Of a DNA stretch of 64,000 nt, positions 19,158 to 28,145 are shown piece after piece. A program made the translations under genes and the position numbers. Below the pieces are notes generated by a model, which was not told the DNA's origin, did not search any database, and saw nothing but the letters and a program-made list of their open reading frames with translations. The DNA comes from Gammaproteobacteria bacterium 42_54_T18 (GTDB lineage: Bacteria; Pseudomonadota; Gammaproteobacteria; Pseudomonadales; Ketobacteraceae): positions 40,331-104,330 of the forward strand of contig MAAL01000194.1 in the NCBI GenBank assembly GCA_002163245.1, written 5' to 3'. Position 1 is the first letter of the stretch. Each line of letters starts with the position of its first letter.

Positions 19158-20288
19158 ATGAGCAGCAATTCAATGAACAAAGACAACAGCTTTTTTGCAA
19201 GTGCAAAAAACTTTGTACGCCACGCCATTGAGCGTCGCACAAGCCCTGAGCGTTTTATTCTTTCTGATAAAACCCCCAATGAGGTTATCTATAGCGAAGG
19301 CATTATGAAACTTCGTTATTACCCCCATACCGATACCACCTCCTTTCAGTTAGACGATGAACAAGTCACACCCACGCAACAGAAACATCGCGTACCCGTT
19401 GTATTAGTGCCTCCGCTAGGGGTATACGGTTGGATTTATGACTTGATGGCAGAGCGAAGCTGGGTACGTTTTCTTAATGCCCGTGGGTTTGAAGTCTACT
19501 TAGTGGACTGGGGTGACCCAAGTAAAGAAGATTCAGACCTTAGCTTAGAAACCTATGTCAACCAGTGGCATAAAAATGCTATTGAAGAAGTACACAAGCA
19601 CAGCGGCGTTGATAAAGTGTCTCTTGTAGGTTATTGCATGGGGGGATTGCTAACCCTGCTGTACGCGGGTGCCCATGAGCATGACAATATCCAAAATATT
19701 GTGACGATTGCCAGCCCTATTGATTTTCATAAAAATCACATTCAAGGAAAGATGTTATCGGCCTTGGATAAAGCGACAAAAAAGATCCCACTCAGCAAAT
19801 TGGAATTCGACCCCGCATCGTTTCATGTGCCTGGTGATGTATTAGCCGTTTTATTTAAAATGACCAATCCATTGGCGGGTGTGTTCAGCTATTTTGATTT
19901 AGTACGTAACTTGTCTGATCGTGATTATATTAAGGCCCACCTAACCACAAAAGAATGGTTTACCAATATGGCAGACTATCCCGGTGCAACCGTTCAACAA
20001 CTGGGCTTAAAATTTTCACTACGCAACCAACTCGCCAGCGGCATTATTCCGTTAACCGATCATGTTGCCGACTTCTCTCGTATTAAGGCAAATTTTTTAG
20101 GTTTTGCAGGTAACACTGATAATATTGTGAGTATTCCTGCCGCTAAAAAAATCATGGAACTACTTCCAACAGATGATAAAACATTTGAAGTAGTACCCGG
20201 TGGCCACGCTGGTGTGTTTGCTGGTGGAAAAGCGAAAAAACATACTTGGACAATGACTGCCGATTGGTTAGCAGAACGTTCAGCATAA
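19158..20288 (+). CDS. phaC: PHA synthase-like alpha/beta hydrolase (class III PhaC type)
   Basis: 376 residues, closer to class III PhaC (about 350-360) than to class I/II (over 550). These enzymes polymerise (R)-3-hydroxyacyl-CoA into polyhydroxyalkanoate. The lipase-like box is GYCMGG with the nucleophile Cys160 in place of Ser, which is diagnostic of the family. Asp321 (GNTDNIV) and His350 (GGHAGVF) complete the triad. The N-terminal region includes VPPLGVYGWIYDL and VYLVDWGDPS, typical of the family. No phaE, phaB or phasin is next to it, so its partner subunit must be elsewhere or it acts differently. A perfect 23-bp palindromic terminator follows. Confidence 0.8.
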   Translation: MSSNSMNKDNSFFASAKNFVRHAIERRTSPERFILSDKTPNEVIYSEGIMKLRYYPHTDTTSFQLDDEQVTPTQQKHRVPVVLVPPLGVYGWIYDLMAERSWVRFLNARGFEVYLVDWGDPSKEDSDLSLETYVNQWHKNAIEEVHKHSGVDKVSLVGYCMGGLLTLLYAGAHEHDNIQNIVTIASPIDFHKNHIQGKMLSALDKATKKIPLSKLEFDPASFHVPGDVLAVLFKMTNPLAGVFSYFDLVRNLSDRDYIKAHLTTKEWFTNMADYPGATVQQLGLKFSLRNQLASGIIPLTDHVADFSRIKANFLGFAGNTDNIVSIPAAKKIMELLPTDDKTFEVVPGGHAGVFAGGKAKKHTWTMTADWLAERSA

Positions 20289-20294
20289 TACAAA

Positions 20295-20340
20295 ATAGGC
20301 ATAAAAAAAGAGCAATATATTGCTCTTTTTTTATGCCTAT
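20295..20340. terminator. Long perfect palindrome, bidirectional terminator
   Basis: A 46-bp perfect palindrome (23-bp arms meeting without a spacer) carries A7 on one side and T7 on the other. It sits between the convergent phaC and superoxide reductase genes and serves both. Confidence 0.9.
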
Positions 20341-20373
20341 TTTTAGGTCTGGTATAACACGTAGATTAATAAA

Positions 20374-20808
20374 TTATACCGTTTCAGCACTTACCCACAC
20401 ATCGTGTTTATTACAAACACTCATCACATACAACACACCGCTATAACCTGCAACATCGTAACTTGATACCGGTGCATCCTTCATTGGATCAAACATTGTT
20501 TCACCCAACAAATTCATTTTCTCATCAAACAACTGATGTTTAACAATGTAATGCTCGTAGCCATGCATCCCATGTGGGGTTGTTACCTTTACGGTAGACT
20601 TACCGTCGACTTTACTCACTTCTACAACAGGCAAATGACCCGCTGCTTTTGCTGCCCATCGACCTGGATTTTCTTTGGTCAGATAAAATGAACCTTCAAA
20701 AGAACTGGTTAAATTACCGGCTTTTTTTGTCTCTGCAACACCGGTTTTAGCAACAGTAGTTAGCGCCGCCCCTGCCGCAACAGCCCCCATAAATTTACGT
20801 CTATCCAT
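20374..20808 (-). CDS. Tat-exported superoxide reductase (neelaredoxin-type)
   Basis: Superoxide reductase reduces superoxide to peroxide at a mononuclear Fe(His)4(Cys) centre. The ATG at 20808 was chosen for the AGGAGAGG directly upstream; it gives 144 residues opening with the twin-arginine signal MDRRKFMGAVAAGAAL. Iron-ligand segments are visible: GHLPVVEV, HGMHGYEHYIV and CNKHDVWVS (the conserved CNxHxxW). The N-terminal desulforedoxin Cys4 domain is absent, so it is the one-iron class. It is convergent with phaC and is likely periplasmic, protecting against oxidative stress. The electron donor is unknown; the haem protein encoded next to it is one speculative candidate. Confidence 0.8.
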   Translation of the reverse strand: MDRRKFMGAVAAGAALTTVAKTGVAETKKAGNLTSSFEGSFYLTKENPGRWAAKAAGHLPVVEVSKVDGKSTVKVTTPHGMHGYEHYIVKHQLFDEKMNLLGETMFDPMKDAPVSSYDVAGYSGVLYVMSVCNKHDVWVSAETV

Positions 20809-20999
20809 ATCCCTCTCCTCTGTATTTTTACGGTATCTCATTGGTGTGAATAAGATCATATACAATTCAATCATTAATGTCTTCTACTTGCGGCCTCGGT
20901 GAAATTAACACCGACAACAACATTGCCAAAAGGTACTCTAGGCTTCTATTCTGTTAAAACAGACACCCTTCATATTTCATATACTGAGACCTTTATTTC

Positions 21000-21695
21000 A
21001 TGCAAGTGCTTATTGACCTATATAGGAACGTACTTTCAGACAATATCAAAAACATCACGAAGAATACCAAAAGAAGTATAGTGCAATCACACCACCTACT
21101 CGTAAAACAATGTTTAACAACCATGCTACTGACTTTTCTAATGTGCCTAATTGCTACAACATCCTGGGCGCAAAATAATAACTCCCCTGAGAACATTACT
21201 GCACTGACATTAGAAGCCCGACAATTAACCAAAGCCTATATGAAAACCCTTAAAAAAGCACTCCGCGGTAGCATTATTGCGTCTGGTCCCGCAGCAACCA
21301 TTAATGTATGTTCCGTCAGTGCTCCCGCTATTGAGCGGTCTCTTGGCTCTCAGCATAACTGGCAAATCTCTCGTACCAGCACCCGCATTCGTAACCCAAA
21401 CAATCGACCTGACCCTTGGGAACGACGTGTATTGCAAAATTTCGCTTCAAAGATAAAACAGGGGGCCCCTGTTAAAGGCTTAGAAGAAACCGCCGTGATT
21501 AACCTAAATGGCAGGCCGACATTTCGTTATATGAAAGCCATTCCTGTCGGCAATGTATGCTTAACCTGTCATGGTCGCAAAATTTCAGGAAGCGTCGCTA
21601 CTGCGATTAATGATCGTTACCCTTCGGATCAAGCCAAAGGCTATAGAAGAGGGGAATTACGCGGGGCATTTACGTTATATAAGTACCTCAACTAA
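21000..21695 (+). CDS. DUF3365 (Tll0287-like) c-type haem protein
   Basis: 231 codons from 21000, but the functional start may be the ATG at 21123, which begins a good signal peptide (MLLTFLMCLIATTSWAQ). The mature protein has the Tll0287/DUF3365 pattern: a helical start (LTLEARQLTKAYMKTLKKAL), INVCSVSAPAI, RTSTRIRNPNNRPDPWE, and a c-type haem motif CLTCHG near the C-terminus, ending RGELRGAFTLYKYL. It is predicted to be a periplasmic single-haem sensor or electron-transfer protein. It is divergent from the superoxide reductase gene and convergent with a TetR gene. No kinase or cyclase domain is fused to it. Confidence 0.8.
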   Translation: MQVLIDLYRNVLSDNIKNITKNTKRSIVQSHHLLVKQCLTTMLLTFLMCLIATTSWAQNNNSPENITALTLEARQLTKAYMKTLKKALRGSIIASGPAATINVCSVSAPAIERSLGSQHNWQISRTSTRIRNPNNRPDPWERRVLQNFASKIKQGAPVKGLEETAVINLNGRPTFRYMKAIPVGNVCLTCHGRKISGSVATAINDRYPSDQAKGYRRGELRGAFTLYKYLN

Positions 21696-21710
21696 ATAAC
21701 AGACAACACC

Positions 21711-22397
21711 TTACGATGCTGCCCGACCACGAAATAACGATAAAGGATCAGTATCAAAATCACCTAAGTATGCAGCTTTTAGTGCAGGTAACTCTTTTCT
21801 CGCAATATCCGTTGCATAGGGCTCTATTAAACAAATAATTTGATAAATCCCACGTTTTAACGCCCATGGATCCATATCACTGGGGCGCTCTTTTTGTACC
21901 TCAATGGATTGTAAAAAGGATGCCCAAGATGTCAAAATCACCCATAGATTTAGCATTAACGCATCAATTTCATCATCTGATGCAATCACCAAACCCGACT
22001 CCACCATACCTTTTACGATCGCTTTACCCATGGCAACAGTGGTACTAGAAAACACAAAATACTCTTTCCTTAGGGTTTCACTTTCTTTTAACAGATGCTC
22101 TAAATCTCTGTGTAAAAAACGGTAGTTCCACATATTTTGAAAAATTATTTCAAAGTAATGCACCTTATCATCAAAGGTAAGGGGGCGGTCCATTGGTAAA
22201 ACCATTGAACTGCTCACAATATCTCGATAAGTACTGAAGAGGTCGAAAATAATCTCAGCTTTATTGCTAAAATGATAATACAGATTACCAGGGCTTATAC
22301 CTAAAGCGGCAGCAATATGATTGGTAGAGACATTTCGCTCACCTTGTTCATTGAACATCGCCAAACTGGCCTGCAAGATACGATCACGCGTTTTCAT
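21711..22397 (-). CDS. TetR-family transcriptional regulator
   Basis: 228 residues. The N-terminal helix-turn-helix is KTRDRILQASLAMFNEQGERNVSTNHIAAALGISPGNLYYHFSNKAEI, which matches the TetR pattern, with the recognition helix ending in YYHF. The C-terminal ligand/dimer domain is all helical. It is divergent from the aldehyde dehydrogenase gene and shares a 350-bp intergenic region carrying a palindrome inside a promoter spacer, so it probably represses the ALDH-GMC block and perhaps itself. I recall the same regulator/ALDH/GMC grouping in Pseudomonas near coaD. The inducer is likely an aldehyde, alcohol or acyl compound (inference). Confidence 0.85.
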   Translation of the reverse strand: MKTRDRILQASLAMFNEQGERNVSTNHIAAALGISPGNLYYHFSNKAEIIFDLFSTYRDIVSSSMVLPMDRPLTFDDKVHYFEIIFQNMWNYRFLHRDLEHLLKESETLRKEYFVFSSTTVAMGKAIVKGMVESGLVIASDDEIDALMLNLWVILTSWASFLQSIEVQKERPSDMDPWALKRGIYQIICLIEPYATDIARKELPALKAAYLGDFDTDPLSLFRGRAAS

Positions 22398-22596
22398 TGT
22401 TTCTTTTAACTTACCTCAAAATACATCGATTTTAGCCACAAAAGCGTCGCACTATTTCCCTAGCCGCCCCTAACTGACTTTCTAACCATGGATACCAAAT
22501 ATCTCGGTATCTATGGACAAAAGTCTACACCGGCGGCAATTATATTTACTTTTTATCCGCCTTTTTTGGCTATTTTGTTATTTTTTTGGTTAACAG

Positions 22597-22625
22597 TTGA
22601 CAGTTTAGAGCAAAAGCTCTAAAAA
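22597..22625 (+). promoter_or_regulatory. Candidate ALDH promoter with palindromic TetR operator in the spacer
   Basis: TTGACA at 22597-22602 and TAAAAA at 22620-22625 are spaced 17 bp apart. Between and overlapping them is a perfect 8-bp inverted repeat, TTTAGAGC (22604-22611) AAAA GCTCTAAA (22616-22623). An operator inside the spacer would block RNA polymerase. It is 125 bp upstream of the ALDH start. The rest of 22398-22749 shows nothing further that I can assign. Confidence 0.6.
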
Positions 22626-22749
22626 AGGTAAACATACTTTCAATTGATTGCTGATTATATAGCTATTCAATGGGTCTCTAAACCATGCGAATAGCACCAA
22701 ATAAGATGTAAACACCCTTTTGATGACCCAATTAACCGAGGAAACAGTC

Positions 22750-24192
22750 ATGGTTACGAATGTTGCCCAGATGGCAGAACACAATAAAGATGCACTAGAT
22801 TTGCAGCGAATTTTTACCTCTCAACAAAAAGCCTATCGCGCAAACCCTATGCCAACTGCCGATGAGCGCATTGAGCACATCAAACGTCTAAAACCCGCTT
22901 TGTTAAAGTATATGCCGGCATTAGAGCAAGCTATTAGCGACGATTTTAGTAACCGTAGTGTCTCAGAAACCAAAGTAGCAGAAATGATGTCCTGCTTAGA
23001 GGCTATCAAATACCATATCAAGCACGTAAAAAAGTGGATGCAGGACGATAAACGCCACGTACCGGCAGCATTCAAACCAGCAAAAGCCAAAGTGGTTTAT
23101 CAGCCATTAGGGGTTGTCGGTATTATCGTACCGTGGAACTACCCAGTGTACCTTGCAATGGGACCACTGTTACCAGCACTTGCCGCTGGTAACCGTGTAA
23201 TGATCAAAATGTCTGAGTTCACGCCCCGCACCTCAGAAATCTTCAAACAGATGATCGCTGAAGTCTTCCCTGAAGATCATGTTGCTGTTGTCACCGGTGA
23301 AGCAGATGTTGCTATGGCATTCACCAAGTTACCGTTTAACCACATCCTATTTACCGGTTCTACCTCCGTTGGCAAACACGTAATGCGAGCTGCGGCAGAA
23401 AACCTAACTCCCGTTACCTTGGAACTCGGTGGTAAGTCTCCAGCCATCATCAGCGAATCATTCCCAATGAATGAGGCAGCAGAACGATTAAGTTTTGGTA
23501 AAGCGCTGAATGTAGGCCAAACCTGTATCGCCCCCGATTACATTTTATGCCCTCAGAACAAGGTCGACACACTGGTTGATGAGTTTAAAACCGTCATTAG
23601 CAAATGGTATCCAACCATGCGCAACAACGATGATTACTCAGCGGTCATCAATGATCGCCAGCATCAACGTTTGCAAGGTTATCTGAAAGATGCAGAAGAG
23701 AAAGGTGCAACCGTAATTGCAATCAACCCTGCTAACGAGGATTTTGCCGGCACCCGTAAAATGCCAATTACCCTTGTGCTTAATACCAATGAAGATATGT
23801 TGGTAGAGCAGGATGAGATCTTTGGCCCAATATTGATCATCAAACCTTACGAGTCGTTAGACGAAGCCATTAACTACGTGAATGATCGTCCAAGACCTTT
23901 GGCACTTTACTATTTTGACTTTAATGATAGTCGTGCAGATTACGTATTACGCCACACTCATTCTGGCGGTGTTTGTATTAATGATTCCATTAGCCATGTT
24001 GCCGTAGACGATATGCCATTTGGTGGTGTTGGACCATCAGGAATGGGTGCCTACCACGGAAAAGAAGGGTTCTTAACCTTCAGCCAAGCAAAAGGGGTGT
24101 ACATCAAGGGCAAATTTAATAGCACCAAGATGATTTACCCACCTTGGAATCGCTCAATTCATAAGTTTTTATTTAAAGCCATGCTTAAGTAA
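22750..24192 (+). CDS. Coniferyl-aldehyde-dehydrogenase-type ALDH
   Basis: NAD(P)-dependent aldehyde dehydrogenase, oxidising an aldehyde to its acid. The ATG at 22750 was chosen because GAGGAAA lies 8 bases upstream (an earlier ATG at 22720 lacks this); it gives 480 residues, normal for the family. Seen in sequence: cofactor-binding PWNYPVYL, Glu225 in LELGGKSP, the catalytic Cys259 in NVGQTCIAPDY, and the late motif PFGGVGPSGMGAYHG. This, together with the hydrophobic C-terminus (RSIHKFLFKAMLK), fits the coniferyl aldehyde dehydrogenase/membrane fatty aldehyde dehydrogenase branch. It heads the block with the Tat lipoprotein and the GMC oxidoreductase. Together they could oxidise an alcohol to aldehyde (GMC) and then to acid (ALDH). 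Confidence 0.88.
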   Translation: MVTNVAQMAEHNKDALDLQRIFTSQQKAYRANPMPTADERIEHIKRLKPALLKYMPALEQAISDDFSNRSVSETKVAEMMSCLEAIKYHIKHVKKWMQDDKRHVPAAFKPAKAKVVYQPLGVVGIIVPWNYPVYLAMGPLLPALAAGNRVMIKMSEFTPRTSEIFKQMIAEVFPEDHVAVVTGEADVAMAFTKLPFNHILFTGSTSVGKHVMRAAAENLTPVTLELGGKSPAIISESFPMNEAAERLSFGKALNVGQTCIAPDYILCPQNKVDTLVDEFKTVISKWYPTMRNNDDYSAVINDRQHQRLQGYLKDAEEKGATVIAINPANEDFAGTRKMPITLVLNTNEDMLVEQDEIFGPILIIKPYESLDEAINYVNDRPRPLALYYFDFNDSRADYVLRHTHSGGVCINDSISHVAVDDMPFGGVGPSGMGAYHGKEGFLTFSQAKGVYIKGKFNSTKMIYPPWNRSIHKFLFKAMLK

Positions 24193-24232
24193 AAAACTGA
24201 CCTAAACTGGTTTGCAGTAACGTGATAAATCG

Positions 24233-24284
24233 AATAAGGGGAAGCGCTGAAGGTGTCTATCACATCAAGGCCCTTCCCCTTATT
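24233..24284. terminator. Hairpin between ALDH and Tat-lipoprotein genes
   Basis: Perfect 12-bp arms (AATAAGGGGAAG at 24233-24244, complement at 24273-24284) are separated by 28 bases. There is no T-run directly after the stem, so this may be an mRNA-processing or attenuation structure rather than a full terminator. Confidence 0.55.
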
Positions 24285-24309
24285 ACGCTTGACATAATAA
24301 GGGGACATT

Positions 24310-24900
24310 ATGAAGCCCAACCATGCTTCCAATAAAAATGACGTAGACAACAATCTAGAGCACTCAAGCCGACGCTCATTTTTAAAACTGGGATTAGTTA
24401 GCACCGGTGTATTGGCCAGTGCAAGTATGGTTTCAGGATTAACAGGATGCGCGGCAACACCAAGAACCCAAACCGCCTCGCCCTTAAAACTGCTGCGACC
24501 TAAAGATGTCGCAATCCTAGAATCTTTAGCGCCTATTGTGTTGGCTGACTGTATTCCTGACGACCCACAGCAACGATCCGCTGCCTTAGCACAACTTATC
24601 GAAGACACCGATAGCTTCCTCTTTCACAGCTCGCAATTTAATCACCATGCATTAGCTGAATTATTTGACCTGTTATACCTTCCCCCTACACGTATTGCCT
24701 TAGCCGGTGTATGGAACAGCTGGGAAGATGCCAGCGACAGCTCAAAAGAACAGTTCCTTACCAGCTGGCGTGACAGCTCCTTTGGCCTGTTTCGAACCGG
24801 TTACACCCAAATTACCCAATTGCTCGCTATAGCTTGGTACAAAAACCCGACCAACTGGGACAACAGCATTTACCCCGGCCCACCACTGCATATTGTTTAA
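24310..24900 (+). CDS. Tat-exported lipoprotein, partner of the GMC oxidoreductase
   Basis: 196 residues. The N-terminus has SSRRSFLKLGLVSTGVLASA, a twin-arginine signal, followed by a lipobox-like SGLTGC, so the product is probably exported folded and lipidated. The rest is helical with Trp-rich segments (ALAGVWNSWEDASDSS, AIAWYKNPTNWDN) and ends YPGPPLHI. It resembles the small Tat subunit (gluconate-2-dehydrogenase subunit-3-like) that accompanies membrane GMC dehydrogenases; the Tyr-Pro-Gly-Pro end is typical. AAGGGG lies before the ATG. It is 38 bp upstream of the GMC gene. Its role is likely export or membrane attachment of the flavoprotein (inference). Confidence 0.75.
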   Translation: MKPNHASNKNDVDNNLEHSSRRSFLKLGLVSTGVLASASMVSGLTGCAATPRTQTASPLKLLRPKDVAILESLAPIVLADCIPDDPQQRSAALAQLIEDTDSFLFHSSQFNHHALAELFDLLYLPPTRIALAGVWNSWEDASDSSKEQFLTSWRDSSFGLFRTGYTQITQLLAIAWYKNPTNWDNSIYPGPPLHIV

Positions 24901-24938
24901 CCGCCCGCTCATAAAAGCTTACGCAAGAGTTTAATCAC

Positions 24939-26543
24939 ATGATCAAACAAGTAAAAAACATACCCGACATTATTCAGCAAGGTATTGAATCGGGCTGGAA
25001 AACATGGAGCGGAAGCCAACTCGCGGAAGACCTAACGTTAGAAGCAGATGTTGTCATTATTGGCACTGGCGCCGGTGGCGGTACCGCAGGAGAAATTCTC
25101 TCCAAGGCTGGTCTCAAGGTCATTTTAGTAGAAGAAGGACCACTAAAGTCATCAAACAAATTTGATATGCAAGAATCCAGCGCCTATTCCGACCTGTACC
25201 AAGAAGGTATGGCACGAGGCAGTAAAGATGGAGCATTTACTATTATGCAGGGACGCTGTGTTGGCGGCTCTACAACCGTTAACTGGACCTCCAGCTTTCG
25301 TACGCCAGACGAAACATTAAACCACTGGACACAACATCATCACCTTACAGGTTTTTCTCCAAAGGAAATGGCTCCCTGGTTTGAGTTAATGGAAAAACGC
25401 TTAAACGTTCAGAAATGGCAACCAGCCCCTAACGCTAACAACCAAGTATTAGCTGATGGCTGTGACAAAATGGGCTATAGCTGGAAAACCATTCCTAGAA
25501 ACGTCAAAGGCTGCTGGGACCTTGGTTATTGCGGTACAGGCTGCCCCACCAACGCCAAACAAAGCATGCTGGTAACGACCATTCCCGAAACCCTAAATAA
25601 CAATGGTGAGCTCGTATTTCGCGCTCAAGCCCATCGTTTACTTGTTAAAGGCGATCGTGTTGAAGGGGTTCAATGCAAAGCGATGCATGAAGATGGGGTA
25701 ACCTATACGGGAAAAAGCATTACCATTAAAGCCAAACACACCGTGATGGCCTGTGGCGGCATTAACGGACCAGGCTTATTGCTACGCTCCGATGTGCCCG
25801 ACCCGAGAGAGCTTATTGGCAAACGTACGTTCTTACACCCTGTCACCTTCAGTGTTTCTGAGTTTGCCAATGAAATAGCAGGTTATTATGGCGCACCGCA
25901 ATCAACCTATTCTGATCATTTCCAATGGGTTCATGGTGCCACCGGCCCTATCAGCTACAAATTAGAAGTTAACCCGATGCAACCGGCATTAATGGCCGCG
26001 GTGATTATGGGCCACGGTGAACAGCACCGTGAGCAAATGACCATGCTTCCTCGAATGAACTCAATGATTGCTCTATTACGAGATGGGTTTGATGAACAAA
26101 GCCAAGGTGGCTGCATCGAATTACGCAACGATGATAGCCCAGTTGTTGATTATGAATTTAACGATTATTTAAAAGACGGATTAAAACGATCTCTCATTAC
26201 CATGGCTGAAGTACAGTTCGCTGGTGGCGCTAAACGTGTTCGCCCAGTGCATACCCGCAGTGATTTCGCTACAACATTGGCAAGCGCAAAAACTCAGATC
26301 AACCAATTGGATTTTTCACCCAATGCTATTCGTGTTGGCAGCGCCCACGTTATGGGAGGCTGTGCGATGGGAGCGAATGAATCAGAAGGGGTTGTGGATG
26401 CCATGGGACAATCATTTCACTTAACCAACCTATCCATCATGGATGGCTCTACGTTCCCCACCAGTATTGGAGCCAACCCTCAATTATCGATTTATGGTAT
26501 GGTAGCAAAACAAGCCACCGCGCTCGCAAAAAGCCTAACATGA
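24939..26543 (+). CDS. GMC-family FAD alcohol dehydrogenase/oxidoreductase
   Basis: 534 residues. The FAD-binding Rossmann motif is VVIIGTGAGGGTAGEIL (about residue 42), with the GMC signature GRCVGGSTTVNW. A Cys-rich patch lies mid-protein (CWDLGYCGTGCPTNAK). The C-terminal active-site region includes GSAHVMGGCAMG and DGSTFPTSIGANPQLSIYG. These features fit GMC dehydrogenases of long-chain or cyclic alcohols. It lacks its own signal peptide; the preceding Tat protein may carry it out of the cell, as in gluconate dehydrogenases. The stop is nine bases before the LpxL-type gene. The substrate is not determinable from sequence; fatty alcohol is plausible given the ALDH neighbour. Confidence 0.88.
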   Translation: MIKQVKNIPDIIQQGIESGWKTWSGSQLAEDLTLEADVVIIGTGAGGGTAGEILSKAGLKVILVEEGPLKSSNKFDMQESSAYSDLYQEGMARGSKDGAFTIMQGRCVGGSTTVNWTSSFRTPDETLNHWTQHHHLTGFSPKEMAPWFELMEKRLNVQKWQPAPNANNQVLADGCDKMGYSWKTIPRNVKGCWDLGYCGTGCPTNAKQSMLVTTIPETLNNNGELVFRAQAHRLLVKGDRVEGVQCKAMHEDGVTYTGKSITIKAKHTVMACGGINGPGLLLRSDVPDPRELIGKRTFLHPVTFSVSEFANEIAGYYGAPQSTYSDHFQWVHGATGPISYKLEVNPMQPALMAAVIMGHGEQHREQMTMLPRMNSMIALLRDGFDEQSQGGCIELRNDDSPVVDYEFNDYLKDGLKRSLITMAEVQFAGGAKRVRPVHTRSDFATTLASAKTQINQLDFSPNAIRVGSAHVMGGCAMGANESEGVVDAMGQSFHLTNLSIMDGSTFPTSIGANPQLSIYGMVAKQATALAKSLT

Positions 26544-26551
26544 TGTAAAAG

Positions 26552-27490
26552 ATGACTGATAAATCCACCGTTTTATTCCCCGCTCCTGATTTTTCCTGGT
26601 CTTTGCTTCACCCGAAGCATTGGCCAACCTGGGGCCTAATGGGTATTTGGTACTGTGTTTCTCAACTACCTTATTCATGGCAAACCTCTATTGGCATTCA
26701 CCTGGGACACCTTCTTCAAAAAATTGGCGGAGCACGTGTTCGCATATCAAAAATCAATATTGCTAAATGTTTCCCTAATTACAGCAAACAACAACAGGCC
26801 GAACTACTTCGTAAAAGCTTTGAATCCGTCGGCATAGGTTTTATTGAGGTGGGATTAGGTTGGTGGGGACGACAAAAACCCTTTAAACAAATACAACAAA
26901 TAAGCGGCTTAGAGCATATCCAAAAGGCACAAGAAGCTGGCAAAGGAGTGTTACTTATCACGGGCCACTTCACCCCAATGGAAGTAGCCGCTCGAATTCT
27001 TGGCGAACATACCGCTATTCGCCTTATGTATAAAAAAAACGGCAACGCTGTATTTGAATGGATAAGCGCAAGACGACGCGCAAATTACACCGTAGAAATG
27101 ATCCCCCATAAAGCCGTACAACATTTTCTTGAGCGGCTAAAGGCCGGTGATGCTTGTATATTTTTAGTCGATCAAGATTACCGTTTACGCCACAGTGTTT
27201 TCGCACCATTTTTTGGCATTCAAACAGCCACTATTAAAAAAACCGCTGAATATGCTAAAGAGACTAACTCAGTAACCATTCCCATTCATTACACCCGATT
27301 ACCTAATAATAAAGGTTATAAATTACGTGTAGAACCTGCCTTAGAAAACTTTCCTACAGGTGACGTACTTGCCGATGCCACTCGCCTAAATCAGGTAATA
27401 GAAACTTTCACACTGGAAGCTCCCGAACAATACCTTTGGCAACATCGCCGCTTTAAAAATCGCCCGGAAGGCGAGAAACCATTCTATTGA
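26552..27490 (+). CDS. LpxL/HtrB-family lipid A acyltransferase
   Basis: 312 residues, typical of the LpxL/LpxM/LpxP family that adds secondary acyl chains from acyl-ACP to lipid A at the inner membrane. Seen: a hydrophobic N-terminus (LMGIWYCVSQLPYSW), VRISKINIAKCFP, the catalytic HX4E motif GHFTPMEVA, the YRP-equivalent region (AIRLMYKKNGNAVFEWISARR), DQDYRLRHSVFAPFFG, and the C-terminal QYLWQHRRFKNRPEGE. It follows the GMC gene at 8 bp and precedes a Nudix gene at 13 bp, so is probably co-transcribed. Which secondary acyl position it serves cannot be told. Confidence 0.88.
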   Translation: MTDKSTVLFPAPDFSWSLLHPKHWPTWGLMGIWYCVSQLPYSWQTSIGIHLGHLLQKIGGARVRISKINIAKCFPNYSKQQQAELLRKSFESVGIGFIEVGLGWWGRQKPFKQIQQISGLEHIQKAQEAGKGVLLITGHFTPMEVAARILGEHTAIRLMYKKNGNAVFEWISARRRANYTVEMIPHKAVQHFLERLKAGDACIFLVDQDYRLRHSVFAPFFGIQTATIKKTAEYAKETNSVTIPIHYTRLPNNKGYKLRVEPALENFPTGDVLADATRLNQVIETFTLEAPEQYLWQHRRFKNRPEGEKPFY

Positions 27491-27503
27491 AAACACTCTT
27501 CTA

Positions 27504-28145
27504 ATGGCCTTACTCCCTTTACCTAACATCGTAAAACGTTTACGCCCCCATCGTATTCCTTTTCGTCATTTTTCCCAACGCTCAGCCGTAGCAATTATTA
27601 CTCGACAGGGAAAATACGGCGAAGAGATTCTCTTTATTGAACGTGCCACTCGTACTGGTGACCCTTGGTCAGGTCATATCGCCTTTCCTGGAGGTAAATC
27701 GCAAGAAAGCGATACATCCATACGTACTACCGCCATACGTGAAACTGAAGAAGAAATTGGTCTTGATTTAGTAACACAAGCACATTTTATCGGTCGCTCA
27801 CAAGACCTTATAACTCGTCGGCACAATGCCCTAAAACCCATGATAGTAACACCCTATCGATTCCGAATAACAGATCCAGACTGCGTCATGACACCCAATC
27901 ATGAAGTCGCAAGCACCGTGTGGATTCCAGTAAGTTTTTTCCGTAACAAGAACAATCAATCAACACTTACATGGAAACCACTGCCTAACTTCCCATCTCT
28001 ATCATTAGAGCTGCCCTGTTTTTATTATGAGGAGTACTACAAAGAGGGCTATATAAAACACTGCATTTGGGGGCTTACTTATCAAATGCTAATAGATCAC
28101 TTGGATGTATCTTCACCCGACACATTCAAATCCACAGAAAAATAG
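27504..28145 (+). CDS. nudL: Nudix CoA pyrophosphatase (NudL/YeaB-type)
   Basis: 213 residues. The Nudix box is visible as FPGGKSQESDTSIRTTAIRE followed by TEEEIGL. The preceding WSGHIAFPGG matches the CoA-pyrophosphatase branch, which hydrolyses CoA and acyl-CoA to phosphopantetheine and 3',5'-ADP. The N-terminus (RHFSQRSAVAIITRQGKYGE) leads into the fold. It is the last gene of the run from 22750, and its final 49 bases overlap the convergent histidine kinase gene. A link with acyl-CoA or CoA turnover is inferred from family membership. Confidence 0.85.
   Translation: MALLPLPNIVKRLRPHRIPFRHFSQRSAVAIITRQGKYGEEILFIERATRTGDPWSGHIAFPGGKSQESDTSIRTTAIRETEEEIGLDLVTQAHFIGRSQDLITRRHNALKPMIVTPYRFRITDPDCVMTPNHEVASTVWIPVSFFRNKNNQSTLTWKPLPNFPSLSLELPCFYYEEYYKEGYIKHCIWGLTYQMLIDHLDVSSPDTFKSTEK

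Noticed and set aside
19158..20288. Class I PHA synthase
   Set aside because: Length of 376 residues and lack of the long N-terminal domain fit class III-like enzymes better.
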